This document shows, piece by piece, positions 28,899 to 38,715 of a DNA stretch of 38,833 nt (positions are counted from its first letter, which is position 1; each line of letters begins with the position of its first letter). The translations under genes and the position numbers were made by a program. The notes beneath the pieces are model-generated. The model searched no databases and was not told the origin of the DNA. It saw nothing but the letters and a program-made list of their open reading frames with translations. Source of the stretch: Leptolyngbyaceae cyanobacterium RU_5_1 (GTDB taxonomy: Bacteria > Cyanobacteriota > Cyanobacteriia > Leptolyngbyales > Leptolyngbyaceae); NCBI GenBank assembly GCA_012034055.1, contig JAAUSG010000020.1, positions 1-38,833 on the forward strand, read 5' to 3'.

Positions 28899-29189
28899 TC
28901 AGGAGTTGAGAAAGTCTTCGGCTTGTTTGCGGTGTTGGTCGGCGATGAAGGCGAGTACGGTTGAGAAGGCGGTGGCAACAATCCCGGCATCATCGGCAAA
29001 GCCAATCCCAGCCATCAAATCGGGGATGGCGTCCAGTGGAGCGAGAAAGTAGGTGAGGGCGGCTGCGATCGCCGCTTTTGCCCACGGTGGTGTTTGCTCA
29101 TCCAGCATACAGAAGTAGAGGGCAACGGCATCGCGAACGAAGGGAACCCGACCGGCAAACTGTTTAGCGTTTTTAAGAAAGTCATTCAT
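28899..29189 (-). CDS. YkvA family (DUF1232) membrane protein
   Basis: A 96-residue small membrane protein. The DUF1232 core is PPWAKAAIAAALTYFLAPLDAIPDLMAGIGFADDA. Function unknown. The ATG at 29189 (MNDFLKNAKQF) is preferred, since a longer frame from 29282 would overlap the upstream DUF4058 gene and adds an atypical N-terminus. The C-terminal part is helical and basic (FIADQHRKQAEDFLNS). Confidence 0.8.
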   Translation of the reverse strand: MNDFLKNAKQFAGRVPFVRDAVALYFCMLDEQTPPWAKAAIAAALTYFLAPLDAIPDLMAGIGFADDAGIVATAFSTVLAFIADQHRKQAEDFLNS

Positions 29190-29233
29190 AGCATTCTGCA
29201 AACAGCGATGTTTCCATCCTACACACCCAATTT

Positions 29234-30004
29234 TCAACGTCTGCGATCGAGCAAGACATTGGCAACATCGGACTCCAACCACGGCAACGGTGGATTACTG
29301 CGATAGTCAATAAAGTAGTCATACCCCAACTGCTCGTATAAGTCATTAACAAGTTGTTGCAGATCCACCATTGGCTCAGAATCTTCTGATTTGAGGGGCA
29401 GCGGAAAAAGAGGGATGCGATCGCTGAGATTGAACGAATACAAATCTGCAATAGGACGGGTATTCGCACGACTCACGAGAATGCGGTAATGATTCTGAAT
29501 TGTGTCATCTTCAAGCGGCAGAGGAGAACCACTGCGCAATAGGTCAATTTCGACTAAATTCGTCAAGCTCTCTAAGACATGCTGCCGCTTCAATTCATAT
29601 TTCTGGCGACCGTCTCCTCGCTTGTTGGCAGGAGAAAGCACCTCGATCGCGGTAATAACCGTCTGAGTTGCGGCATCTCTCACCTCAAGGTAAGCTTGCT
29701 GCACTTCTTCTGGCATCAAGAGTGTGACTTTAATGGGTTGAACAACGGTTTGGGAAGCTGCAACAGCGGACTTGACAGGAGTTGGGTTTGTTCGGCTCTG
29801 CTGCACAGCTACATCGGGTCTACCAATCGCGATCGCGGCTGAATCAGCAATTTTATAAACCCACTTATCAATCACCACTCGATAGGTGGGAAGCAGCGTT
29901 GGAATCAATACTCTGGCTAGAGCCGCGATCAGGTGATTGTGAAAGTCAGACCAAAATTCTGGCTGCTCGAGATAGGGATTCATTCCAGGAAATGGATTGG
30001 GCAT
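29234..30004 (-). CDS. DUF4058 family protein
   Basis: A 256-residue soluble protein beginning MPNPFPGMNPYLEQPEFW, the hallmark of DUF4058, a family abundant in cyanobacteria. EVLSPANKRGDGRQKYELKR near residue 120-140 resembles the active region of PD-(D/E)xK proteins, so a nuclease-like fold is possible. No function is established. It is separated from pyrG by about 40 bp on the same strand and may be co-transcribed with it. Confidence 0.85.
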   Translation of the reverse strand: MPNPFPGMNPYLEQPEFWSDFHNHLIAALARVLIPTLLPTYRVVIDKWVYKIADSAAIAIGRPDVAVQQSRTNPTPVKSAVAASQTVVQPIKVTLLMPEEVQQAYLEVRDAATQTVITAIEVLSPANKRGDGRQKYELKRQHVLESLTNLVEIDLLRSGSPLPLEDDTIQNHYRILVSRANTRPIADLYSFNLSDRIPLFPLPLKSEDSEPMVDLQQLVNDLYEQLGYDYFIDYRSNPPLPWLESDVANVLLDRRR

Positions 30005-30043
30005 AGCTAAGGCCTCTCCAGAGCGGCTTACCCCACAGTCTAA

Positions 30044-31744
<1,701 letters not shown>

Positions 31745-31870
31745 TTAGAGACAACTCGGCTGTAGAACAAACATTTCCCGTTTATTCTGCCACAGTCTCT
31801 CAGTTCACCGCTGCTAAAGGACTCAGGATGGTACAGTTAAACCTCACTATTTATACAAACGTCTAAATCA

Positions 31871-32626
31871 ATGAAGATTAGTCTAATTATTCCTGTGTAC
31901 AACGAGGAAGCGAATTTACACCAGTTCCTGTCAATTATTGACTCATTGGAATTCTCGATTGAGAAGGAACTGATTATCATTGATGATTGCTCGATAGATG
32001 CTTCCAACCATATTCTGAATGAGTTTCCCTTTCGATCAGCCGTCGTAATTCTTCGTCAACCTGTCAACCAGGGTAAGGGCGCGGCAATTCGGTTGGGAAT
32101 TGAAAAAGCAACGGGAGATATCATTGGAGTTCAGGATGCGGATTTTGAATATAACCCTGCTGATATCGATCAGTTAATTCTGCCAATTATTGCAAATAAA
32201 GCTGATATTGTGTACGGATCAAGATATAAAAAATCTGGGGAACAAGTTCATCGAACCTATCATTATTTGGTTAACCGATTTCTCACGCTGCTCAGTAATT
32301 TGCTCTCTGGTTTATATCTCACCGATATGGAGACGTGTTACAAGTTCTTCAAAAGCGAAATCCTGCAAAATATTCAGTTAACCTCAGAGCGGTTTGGATT
32401 TGAGCCTGAAATCACGGCTAAGATTGCCAGGCTAAAGGTTCGCATTCATGAATATCCAATTTCGTATTACCCCAGAAATTACGATCAGGGAAAAAAAATT
32501 ACCTGGAAAGATGGCGTTGCGGCTCTTTGGTACATTGTCTACTTCAATTTGATTGCGCATCCCTCAAACTATCTGCGACCTTCTTTAGATCGAAAGTACA
32601 TTCCTGTCTCTAAAAATTGGCTTTAG
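31871..32626 (+). CDS. Glycosyltransferase family 2 (DPM1-like)
   Basis: A 251-residue GT-A-fold enzyme with MKISLIIPVYNEEANL at the N-terminus, GKGAAIRLGIEKATGDIIGVQDAD (with the DxD metal motif) and VYGSRY. It resembles dolichyl/polyprenyl-phosphate mannose or glucose synthases and probably transfers a nucleotide-sugar to a lipid carrier. No membrane anchor domain is seen. Its stop codon is the first three bases of a 17-bp repeat shared with 38716. The codon use looks more AT-rich than its neighbours, hinting at transfer. Confidence 0.88.
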   Translation: MKISLIIPVYNEEANLHQFLSIIDSLEFSIEKELIIIDDCSIDASNHILNEFPFRSAVVILRQPVNQGKGAAIRLGIEKATGDIIGVQDADFEYNPADIDQLILPIIANKADIVYGSRYKKSGEQVHRTYHYLVNRFLTLLSNLLSGLYLTDMETCYKFFKSEILQNIQLTSERFGFEPEITAKIARLKVRIHEYPISYYPRNYDQGKKITWKDGVAALWYIVYFNLIAHPSNYLRPSLDRKYIPVSKNWL

Positions 32627-32648
32627 AGGATGTTTGAAAAGTCCTACT

Positions 32649-33452
32649 GGGCGCACCTAGCGGTTGGGGGAGTAGGGAGTGGGAGTGAGTGAATGATCGG
32701 AAAATAAGGAATCGAATCGCCCCTTGACCCAAGCTAACCGAAGATGAAGCAGATGATTAAATCCGTTCACACTCCAGCGCATCCCTGTTCGCTTAAATCG
32801 TTGAGTAATCAGCCACTTGCAAGCACTCTCCACCATGCCCGAGCCAATGGGAAACCCTAAGGAATGCGAATTTAATAAAACCGCAATCTTCTGTAGGGGC
32901 GGGTTTTGTCGATCCCCTTCGATTTAAGCACTCGATTATCTGCTAAACCCGCCCCTACGCCAATGAACTTTTGCAGGTTATTGAATCCATGTTCCTAATG
33001 CCTGGACGCCAGGCTTCTCATGGCAACCTCGGTTGGAGTGCATCAATGTTCCCCAAGACGGCAACGAGTCTTCGTTGATGCAAGCGGGTGATGGTTTTGC
33101 CCGTTCGACTTTGGTGTTGCCCCAGTCGGGCCAGCAGGGCGAGTTTGACTTCTTGGAAGCGAATTTTACCGGTTGCGGTTCGAGGATGGCGACGAAACGG
33201 CACACTCACGCCTAATGCCTTCGGCAACGCTTCGCGAACGGCTGCAATGACTAACGGCAAAGCTTCCAACTTGGGTTCTAACGGCTCAGGTGTCGGTTCA
33301 ACTCCGTTTGCCAGTTGCACAAGTTCGCGGTCTATGCGCCTGATGGCGTGTAGTTTTTTGTTTCAGCCATACCCAAACTGGGTACGCCTTTTTTGTGTCC
33401 TCTTCTATTCTCGCTAATTCTGCTCAGACTCCCCCAACCCTCGGATGCGCCC
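32649..33452 (-). pseudogene. ISKra4-type insertion sequence remnant
   Basis: The ends are near-matching inverted repeats: GGGCGCACCTAGCGGTTGGGGGAG at the left (32649) and its imperfect complement at 33428-33452. The minus strand carries transposase pieces. One (about 33320 to 33005) reads RTGKTITRLHQRRLVAVLGNIDAL. The other (about 32870 to 32690) reads IGSGMVESACKWLITQRFK and onward. The catalytic middle is missing and an inverted repeat occupies it. Stops and frame changes make it non-functional. Confidence 0.65.
32893..32958. repeat. Inverted repeat inside the IS remnant
   Basis: Perfect 14-bp arms GTAGGGGCGGGTTT (32893-32906) and AAACCCGCCCCTAC (32945-32958) around a 38-bp loop. The element lies where the transposase core should be, so it probably inserted or took part in the deletion. 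Confidence 0.7.
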
Positions 33453-33510
33453 CCATAACCCTTCCCCTCATCCCTTCATCTCCTCCGTCCTCGGTCCTCC
33501 GTCCTCTCAC

Positions 33511-33538
33511 CTGACACCTGACACCTGACACCTGACAC
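33511..33538. repeat. Heptamer tandem repeat CTGACAC x4
   Basis: Four exact copies of CTGACAC end about 35 bp before the CRR7 gene. This is a short tandemly repeated repetitive sequence of the type common in filamentous cyanobacteria. Upstream of it the sequence is TCCTCCGTCCTC-rich filler. Confidence 0.9.
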
Positions 33539-33574
33539 AATTAAAGATGGAAAACCGATCGCGGGGGATTTAAC

Positions 33575-33832
33575 ATGCCAGACCCACGACTATACGAAAG
33601 CGACACCTTCGTTGTGTTGGAAACTAGTCAACCAGAGCAGTTTCTAACCACGGCAGAAATGCTGGAGAAACTCCAGGCGATCTTGGTTGCTTTGGGAGAT
33701 GACCTTCCCAGGGATCTACAGAAGTTTTCCTCGGTTGAAGAACGGGCAAAGTATTTGCTGGAAACGTCTTGCGAGTTGGATATGGGACCAGGGCAGTTTT
33801 TGCAGTGGTATATGGTACGACTAGAGAAATAA
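33575..33832 (+). CDS. Chlororespiratory reduction 7 (CRR7)-like protein
   Basis: An 85-residue soluble protein conserved in cyanobacteria and plants. In plants CRR7 is needed for the chloroplast NDH complex. Recognisable parts are FVVLETSQPEQFLT, LPRDLQKFSSVEERAKYLL and the C-terminus FLQWYMVRLEK. Role in cyanobacterial NDH-1 is inferred from the plant homologue. It lies between the STRR tract and a MITE and is probably transcribed alone. Confidence 0.75.
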   Translation: MPDPRLYESDTFVVLETSQPEQFLTTAEMLEKLQAILVALGDDLPRDLQKFSSVEERAKYLLETSCELDMGPGQFLQWYMVRLEK

Positions 33833-33864
33833 CTGGCGTTTTATTATACGGGTTGCTAAGAGGC

Positions 33865-33963
33865 AGGACTTACACAAACCTCAGAGTTTTTAACCCAGAA
33901 TCAACCATCATGACCGGCATCGTTGCTTAAAACTCCGAGGTTTTGGTCAAAGGCGTAAGTCCT
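33865..33963. repeat. MITE copy 1 (99 bp)
   Basis: Ends AGGACTTAC and GTAAGTCCT form inverted repeats, and an internal pair (CTCAGAGTTTTTAA / TTAAAACTCCGAGG) gives an inner stem. The core is nearly identical to copy 2 at 34750-34849, with two substitutions in the middle 75 bp. No transposase. It sits about 70 bp upstream of the hydrolase gene. Confidence 0.85.
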
Positions 33964-34033
33964 GAAGAGGTTGAAAAAACTTGTCATGAGGGCAAATTAA
34001 TGGGAGCCTAATCACAAGCTCTGAGGATTTTGA

Positions 34034-34798
34034 ATGAAAACTGAGATGTACTGCTACACCCATAATCGGGACCAAACACCTCTCTCCTCTGCGTTTGATT
34101 CATGGCTCGATCCAGACCGTACGGCTGTGCTCTGTATTGACATGCATCGTGGGCATCTGGAGCTTGAGTCTACCTGTCCAGCTCCACGAGCGATCGCGAA
34201 AATTGAAGTTCACAATGCCTTCCATCGACAGGTGCGGAACCTGAATATTCCGGTAATCATGGTGCAACATTGGCAACGCCACGGCGGAATTGATGATGTT
34301 ACCTCGCGCAGGCGAACGGCTAAAGCAAACTGGCGATTTCTCTACGAGCTTTATATGCCGCCCAACCCATTGATGGATCAGCATAGCTGGGAGGGAACGC
34401 CGTGGTTGGATCTGATGGTTGAAACGGCACCGAGCGATTACTACATTCGAACCAAAAAGCGTTTGAGCGGGTTCTATCCCACGGATCTTGAGTTTTTGCT
34501 GCACAATCTGGATGTGGACACCGTTGTGCTGACGGGTACGTTTACCGATGCTTGTGTGTTGAGTACCGCGTTCGATGCTGCAAATCGGGATTTTCGCGTC
34601 GTTGTTCCGCGTGATATTGTGGCTGGATATTCTGAAGAGGCGGAACACGCGGCGCTGTTGGTGATTTCGCTCCATCTGGGTCTGGTGGTGGACTCTGATG
34701 CATTGCTGAAAGAGTGGTACGCCCGTAAGGGGCTAGCGGTAGCGGTTGCAGGACTTACGCAAACCTCGGAGTTTTTAACCCAGAATCAACCATCATGA
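34034..34798 (+). CDS. Isochorismatase-like cysteine hydrolase
   Basis: A 254-residue hydrolase of the isochorismatase/nicotinamidase superfamily. The expected triad is present: Asp in CIDMHRGH (D36), Lys in TKKRLSGF (K141 or K142) and Cys in TDACVLS (C174). The substrate is unknown (an amide, carbamate or enol-ether are possible). The last 16 or so residues (AGLTQTSEFLTQNQPS) and the stop codon come from MITE copy 2. The catalytic core is complete without them. A second MITE lies upstream. The next gene is a TorT-like binding protein. Confidence 0.88.
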   Translation: MKTEMYCYTHNRDQTPLSSAFDSWLDPDRTAVLCIDMHRGHLELESTCPAPRAIAKIEVHNAFHRQVRNLNIPVIMVQHWQRHGGIDDVTSRRRTAKANWRFLYELYMPPNPLMDQHSWEGTPWLDLMVETAPSDYYIRTKKRLSGFYPTDLEFLLHNLDVDTVVLTGTFTDACVLSTAFDAANRDFRVVVPRDIVAGYSEEAEHAALLVISLHLGLVVDSDALLKEWYARKGLAVAVAGLTQTSEFLTQNQPS

Positions 34799-34849
34799 CC
34801 AGCATCGTTGCTTAAAACTCCGAGGTTTTGGTCAAAATGTGTAAGTCTT
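34750..34849. repeat. MITE copy 2 (100 bp), overlapping a gene end
   Basis: Same family as 33865-33963, same strand orientation. The left end lies inside the hydrolase gene and supplies its last codons and TGA. The right end is GTGTAAGTCTT, slightly decayed compared with copy 1. Confidence 0.85.
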
Positions 34850-34902
34850 GGGTTGAGAATCCTATGATGGTTAGCTTACCAGTGGAAGTGAGGCGAAATC
34901 CC

Positions 34903-36054
34903 ATGAAATACCGATTCAAAGTGCTTTCCTGTGCTGTGGTGGGCGCGATCGCGATCGCAGGTTGCTCCACCCAATCCTCGAACCCACCCGCAACGCAGGG
35001 TTCACCCGTGGCAACGACTTCTCCAGAAACACAATCATTCGATCGTTTGCGCGGAGTGGTGGCACCCGTTCAGGCCAAGAAACCCTACCGGATTGGCATT
35101 GCCGTGGTGCAATTGGCGGATGATTACTGGAAAGGGATGGTCTACGGATTGTTAGATGAAGCCAAGCAAGCCGGAGTTGAAGTGGTGCGGGTGTATGCCG
35201 CGGGTGGCTACGGTAAAGTGCCAGAGCAAATCGCCCAACTCGAAGCGCTGGAAGCCCTCAAAGTCGATGCGGTGATTTTGGGAGCCGCTGACTACGATGG
35301 CTACGATGCCGTGATCAAACGACTGACCGATAAGGGGATTAAGGTGCTGGCAGCCGGAGTTCCGGTGAACAGCAAGCAAGTTTCGCTGGGCGTCACGATG
35401 GATGAGATTGAGATTGGCAAAACGATCGCCCGCTATATTTGCAAACAAGATCCCAAAGCCGAAGTGATTACCCTCCCTGGTCCCAAAGGTCCAGCCTGGA
35501 ATAAGCTGCGTTTTGATGGGGTGCAGGCAGGGGCAAAAGACTGTCCGGGGATGAAGCTAGTCGGCAATACTTTTGCTGGAGACATCACGATTGAGGATGG
35601 TCAGTCCCAAGCGTCGGATTTGATGATTAAGTACCCTGATGCGGATTATCTTTACGCCGCCGCTGGCGGACTGGGAACGGGAGCAGGGCTGGCAACGAAG
35701 CGCATGAACCGCAACACAAAAGTCGTCACGGCTGCCGTAACCGCCAAAACGGTGGAGCTGATTGACCAGGGGCATATTGCGATGGTGGTGTCGGAACCAG
35801 GAATCTTGATTGGGCGATCGCTGATGCAATATTCTGCGCGTCTACTCAATGGCGATGATTTGCCCAATCTCAAACCCGGTGCTCCCATTCCCTACTCTCA
35901 GTTCCTGATTCCCATGTATGAACTCACCAAGGATAAACTGCCCAACTACAACCTGACCCGCTATGATCAGCCTCCTGCCGGATGGCAACCTCCTGCCTCT
36001 GGACAAGCACAGCAGCAAAACCAGGCCCTCTCTTCGTGGAGTCCAAGAAGTTAG
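34903..36054 (+). CDS. TorT-like periplasmic sugar-binding-type lipoprotein
   Basis: A 383-residue exported lipoprotein with the lipobox IAGC (Cys21) after a short signal helix. A low-complexity Ser/Pro/Thr linker runs to about residue 50, then comes a Peripla_BP_4 / TorT-type binding fold (PYRIGIAVVQLADDYWKGMVYGLLDEAK; VDAVILGAADYDGYDAVIKRL). TorT proteins sense TMAO with a histidine kinase, while other members carry sugars. Neither kinase nor permease is in this window. The ATG at 34903 has gtgagg upstream and is preferred to a GTG at 34828 that lies in the MITE. The C-terminus is Pro/Gln-rich. Confidence 0.83.
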   Translation: MKYRFKVLSCAVVGAIAIAGCSTQSSNPPATQGSPVATTSPETQSFDRLRGVVAPVQAKKPYRIGIAVVQLADDYWKGMVYGLLDEAKQAGVEVVRVYAAGGYGKVPEQIAQLEALEALKVDAVILGAADYDGYDAVIKRLTDKGIKVLAAGVPVNSKQVSLGVTMDEIEIGKTIARYICKQDPKAEVITLPGPKGPAWNKLRFDGVQAGAKDCPGMKLVGNTFAGDITIEDGQSQASDLMIKYPDADYLYAAAGGLGTGAGLATKRMNRNTKVVTAAVTAKTVELIDQGHIAMVVSEPGILIGRSLMQYSARLLNGDDLPNLKPGAPIPYSQFLIPMYELTKDKLPNYNLTRYDQPPAGWQPPASGQAQQQNQALSSWSPRS

Positions 36055-36498
36055 TAGCAGCGGGTGAACAGGGTCATTAGCTGGCTTCGTACCGAGATCT
36101 TGCAATTGTTCTTCAAGGTTGTCTGCGAGTTTGAGAGCATCCGGGGGCGATTGGTTGGTTCAGCAGTTTGAGGTTAGTTGTGGAATGCGATCGCATTCAG
36201 GAGGCGATCGCTTAGGGCAGTGCGATCGCTGGACAAGTCTCGATCGAATGCTGCTGCTGCTTTGCAGCATGACTCAAATGCAGATCACACAAGCATTCAC
36301 ATCTGATCGCCATTTTGAGCAGGCAGGTTACGCTAAACTGCTGTGATTGAGCGCGGAACCAAGCAGAGTATCGTTCACGGAATCAAAGTGCGATCGCTTC
36401 GTTTGATGCAAGGATGGGAGAGCAATACAGATGTTGTCCCAGGTTTGTTACAGTTCCATCGATAAGGTTGAACAGTAAAGATCTGTGAACTCCTGCGT
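36055..36498. other. Intergenic region rich in HIP1
   Basis: About 445 bp without a credible gene. Three GCGATCGC octamers occur within 43 bp (36187, 36204, 36222), a CGATCG at 36241, and another octamer at 36390. The frame at 36119-36346 looks random. Confidence 0.5.
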
Positions 36499-37056
36499 AT
36501 GTTGAGCTTAAAGCGATTGGAAGCCTACTTTGAAGCCTGTTTATGGAAATTCAGGCTGTTTACTTTGGTGCCTGTGCTTTTCGGATTGATCAGCACTTTA
36601 GAATTCTTCGTTCTTGGCACCTTTGAAATTCTCAATGCGCTCATGCATAGCTTTCAATTGGACCATGTCGACGAATCGACTGTAGTAGGAACTATTTCTC
36701 TAATTATCGGCGGCATCGATCTCTATCTGGTCGGCGTGGTTTTGCTGATTTTTAGCTTTGGGATCTATGAGATCTTCATTTCCCAAATTCAGATCAAGTT
36801 CAGAAATCGAGACATCAAAATTCTAGAAATCACAACCCTGGATCAGCTCAAGCACAAGATTTTGCAAGTGATCATCATGGTGTTGATTATCAGCTTTTTC
36901 AAGAAAGTGCTGAGTATGGAAATCAAAAGCCAAACGGATTTGGTGTACATGGCGGCTTCAATCCTGATTATTGCTACGAGCAGCTATTTACTCCATCTCC
37001 AATCCCATCATGACAAGCACGGCTCAGAGCACGCAGAAGGGCACCCAGAAGATTAA
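36499..37056 (+). CDS. YqhA family (UPF0114) membrane protein
   Basis: A 185-residue integral membrane protein with about four helices: LFTLVPVLFGLISTLEFFVLG, TISLIIGGIDLYLVGVVLLIF, a helix at 120-135, and one near 150-165. The YqhA feature SFGIYEIFIS is present. The function is unknown. The tail is His/Glu-rich (HHDKHGSEHAEGHPED), which might bind metal. A putative start ATG at 36499. The neighbours give no hint. Confidence 0.85.
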   Translation: MLSLKRLEAYFEACLWKFRLFTLVPVLFGLISTLEFFVLGTFEILNALMHSFQLDHVDESTVVGTISLIIGGIDLYLVGVVLLIFSFGIYEIFISQIQIKFRNRDIKILEITTLDQLKHKILQVIIMVLIISFFKKVLSMEIKSQTDLVYMAASILIIATSSYLLHLQSHHDKHGSEHAEGHPED

Positions 37057-37172
37057 GCAAGACTTCTGGAAAATAAATGACCCACTGGCGATCAGGGATG
37101 AGATTCTAAGCCTTCGGCAGGCTACGCCAACGTTTCGCTATGCGGCACTCAAAATGACCAACGTTTTTATAC

Positions 37173-37240
37173 TGCCGGGTTAATAGGGAATTTAAGATCC
37201 CCTGGGTTCTCGAAGAATCCAGGGATCTATTAACCCGGCA
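37173..37240. repeat. Palindromic element with nested stems
   Basis: Arms TGCCGGGTTAATAG (37173-37186) and CTATTAACCCGGCA (37227-37240) are perfect, with an inner GATCCCCTGG / CCAGGGATC stem. It is a 68-bp MITE-like palindrome. It lies 120 bp after the YqhA gene and could be its terminator. Confidence 0.75.
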
Positions 37241-37280
37241 ACATTTGTTCGTACATACTTTAGAGTTACGTCGTGATTGC

Positions 37281-37358
37281 GTAGGGTGTGTTAGGCAGCG
37301 CCGTAACGTACCATTGATAGGTGCTTCGGTGCGCTACGCTGTCGCTAACACACCCTAC
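37281..37358. repeat. REP/MITE-like palindrome, second copy
   Basis: GTAGGGTGTGTTAG pairs with GCTAACACACCCTAC, with GCGCCGTAACGTACC facing GGTGCGCTACG inside. Same family as 9431-9506. About 120 bp before the PstS-like gene. Confidence 0.75.
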
Positions 37359-37480
37359 TAGGGTGTGTTACAGAAATGCCAGATCTTGTATTGGCAGGTT
37401 AATAGGCGCTTGATTTTTGCTTCTTTCAATGCCGTTTGATTATGACCCACTCATCTTTCAAGTGATTTAGGAGTGCCCTG

Positions 37481-38644
37481 ATGAGCAATCAATCAATGTC
37501 TGTATCTGGTTTAGCTTTACTGATTGCCTTATCGCACATGCCTGAGGCTGTCGCACATGCATCAAGTCATGATCTTCTGTTTGCTCAAGCCGTTTATCCG
37601 CTTGCGGCCGTTTCATCTCCCGAAACGACTGAAGGTAAAACAACTCTGAGAATTAATGGTTCAACTCACTTATCTGGAATCAATACCCTGCTTGAACAAG
37701 GCTTTGAAGGTAAATTCTCAAGTACCAATGTTGAAATAAACTACAGCAGCACTGATGCTGCTCTAGCTGCTTTACAGCAAAAGCAAATTGATTTGGCAGC
37801 GATTGATCGGCCACTCACGGATCAGGAAAAAGCACAGAACCTGGTTGCAATTCCGCTGGGTCGAGAGAATATTGCCGTGGTAGTGGGTATCGACAATCCC
37901 TTTGCACAAGATTTGACAATGGTGCAGTTGATCAAAATTCTTCAGGGTGAAATCACAGATTGGGCAGAGCTAGGGGGAGCACCTGCTCCGATTCGCGTGA
38001 TTCAACGATCGCCCAACGACCCAGTGCAGCAAGCTCTGCAACGCTACCCGATCCTGCGCGACGCCTTCAACGGAAATGCTCAGGCCGTGCAGCTATCGGA
38101 TGATCGTCCGCAGACCCTGATTGAAGCGTTAGGCAGTGACGGGATCAGTTTTGCAATTACCGATCAGGTGATGGATCAGCCAAAGGTGCGGATACTTTCG
38201 ATGCACAGCATTCTTCCTAGCGATTCCAACTATCCCTTCTCGAGTCCCTTAGCCTATGTTTACCAGGGGCCTGAGCCTACCCCTGCTGTACGAGCCTATT
38301 TGGACTACGCCACAACCCCTGAGATGCAACACACTCTGAAAACAAAAGCGCCAGCGATCGCATCACAGTCTGGAGTTCCGAATTCGGAGGCAGGAACGGA
38401 GGCAAAACCTGGTAAAGCATCGGCATCTGAGAAGTCACATGAAGCCGAGCAAAAAGGTACGTCCTCTAAGGAAAAATCGGGGTATTCCAAATCAGGTTCC
38501 AAAATACCTTCAGTTTCAGGTTATCTGCGCTTGTCCCGTTCGCTAGTGTTTGCTTTTGTAGTAGGTATATTTATCTGGACACTGTTCAGCAATAATCAAG
38601 TTAAACCGGATGAAACTAGCTCAAAGGTCACCCCTCACCCGTGA
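37481..38644 (+). CDS. PstS-like phosphate-binding protein with C-terminal membrane anchor
   Basis: A 387-residue protein. Hydrophobic N-terminus (about 6-25, SVSGLALLIALSHMPEAVA) is probably a signal peptide. A PBP-like domain (about 55-290) has LRINGSTHLSGINTLL and LAAIDRPLTDQEKAQNLVAIPLGRENIAVVVG, as in phosphate-binding PstS/SphX. A Ser/Lys/Glu linker (295-345) and a membrane helix (LVFAFVVGIFIWTLF, about 350-366) follow. The C-terminal anchor is unusual for a transporter-linked binding protein. A perfect hairpin (38658-38698) follows the stop. No pst genes adjacent, so a sensing or scavenging role is a guess. Confidence 0.8.
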   Translation: MSNQSMSVSGLALLIALSHMPEAVAHASSHDLLFAQAVYPLAAVSSPETTEGKTTLRINGSTHLSGINTLLEQGFEGKFSSTNVEINYSSTDAALAALQQKQIDLAAIDRPLTDQEKAQNLVAIPLGRENIAVVVGIDNPFAQDLTMVQLIKILQGEITDWAELGGAPAPIRVIQRSPNDPVQQALQRYPILRDAFNGNAQAVQLSDDRPQTLIEALGSDGISFAITDQVMDQPKVRILSMHSILPSDSNYPFSSPLAYVYQGPEPTPAVRAYLDYATTPEMQHTLKTKAPAIASQSGVPNSEAGTEAKPGKASASEKSHEAEQKGTSSKEKSGYSKSGSKIPSVSGYLRLSRSLVFAFVVGIFIWTLFSNNQVKPDETSSKVTPHP

Positions 38645-38657
38645 TGTTTACCCAATT

Positions 38658-38698
38658 CAGCCAGCCATTGATTGCTCCGAGCAATCAATGGCTGGCTG
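38658..38698. terminator. Perfect 19-bp hairpin after the PstS-like gene
   Basis: Arms CAGCCAGCCATTGATTGCT (38658-38676) and the exact complement (38680-38698) around a 3-nt CCG loop. It lies 14 bp past the stop. There is no following T-run, but the stem is strong enough to act as a terminator. Confidence 0.7.
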
Positions 38699-38715
38699 CC
38701 GCCGCTTCATCACTA

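Noticed and set aside
36119-36346. Open frame of 75 codons after the TorT-like gene
   Set aside because: It is built largely from HIP1 octamers read in frame and shows no protein-like pattern.
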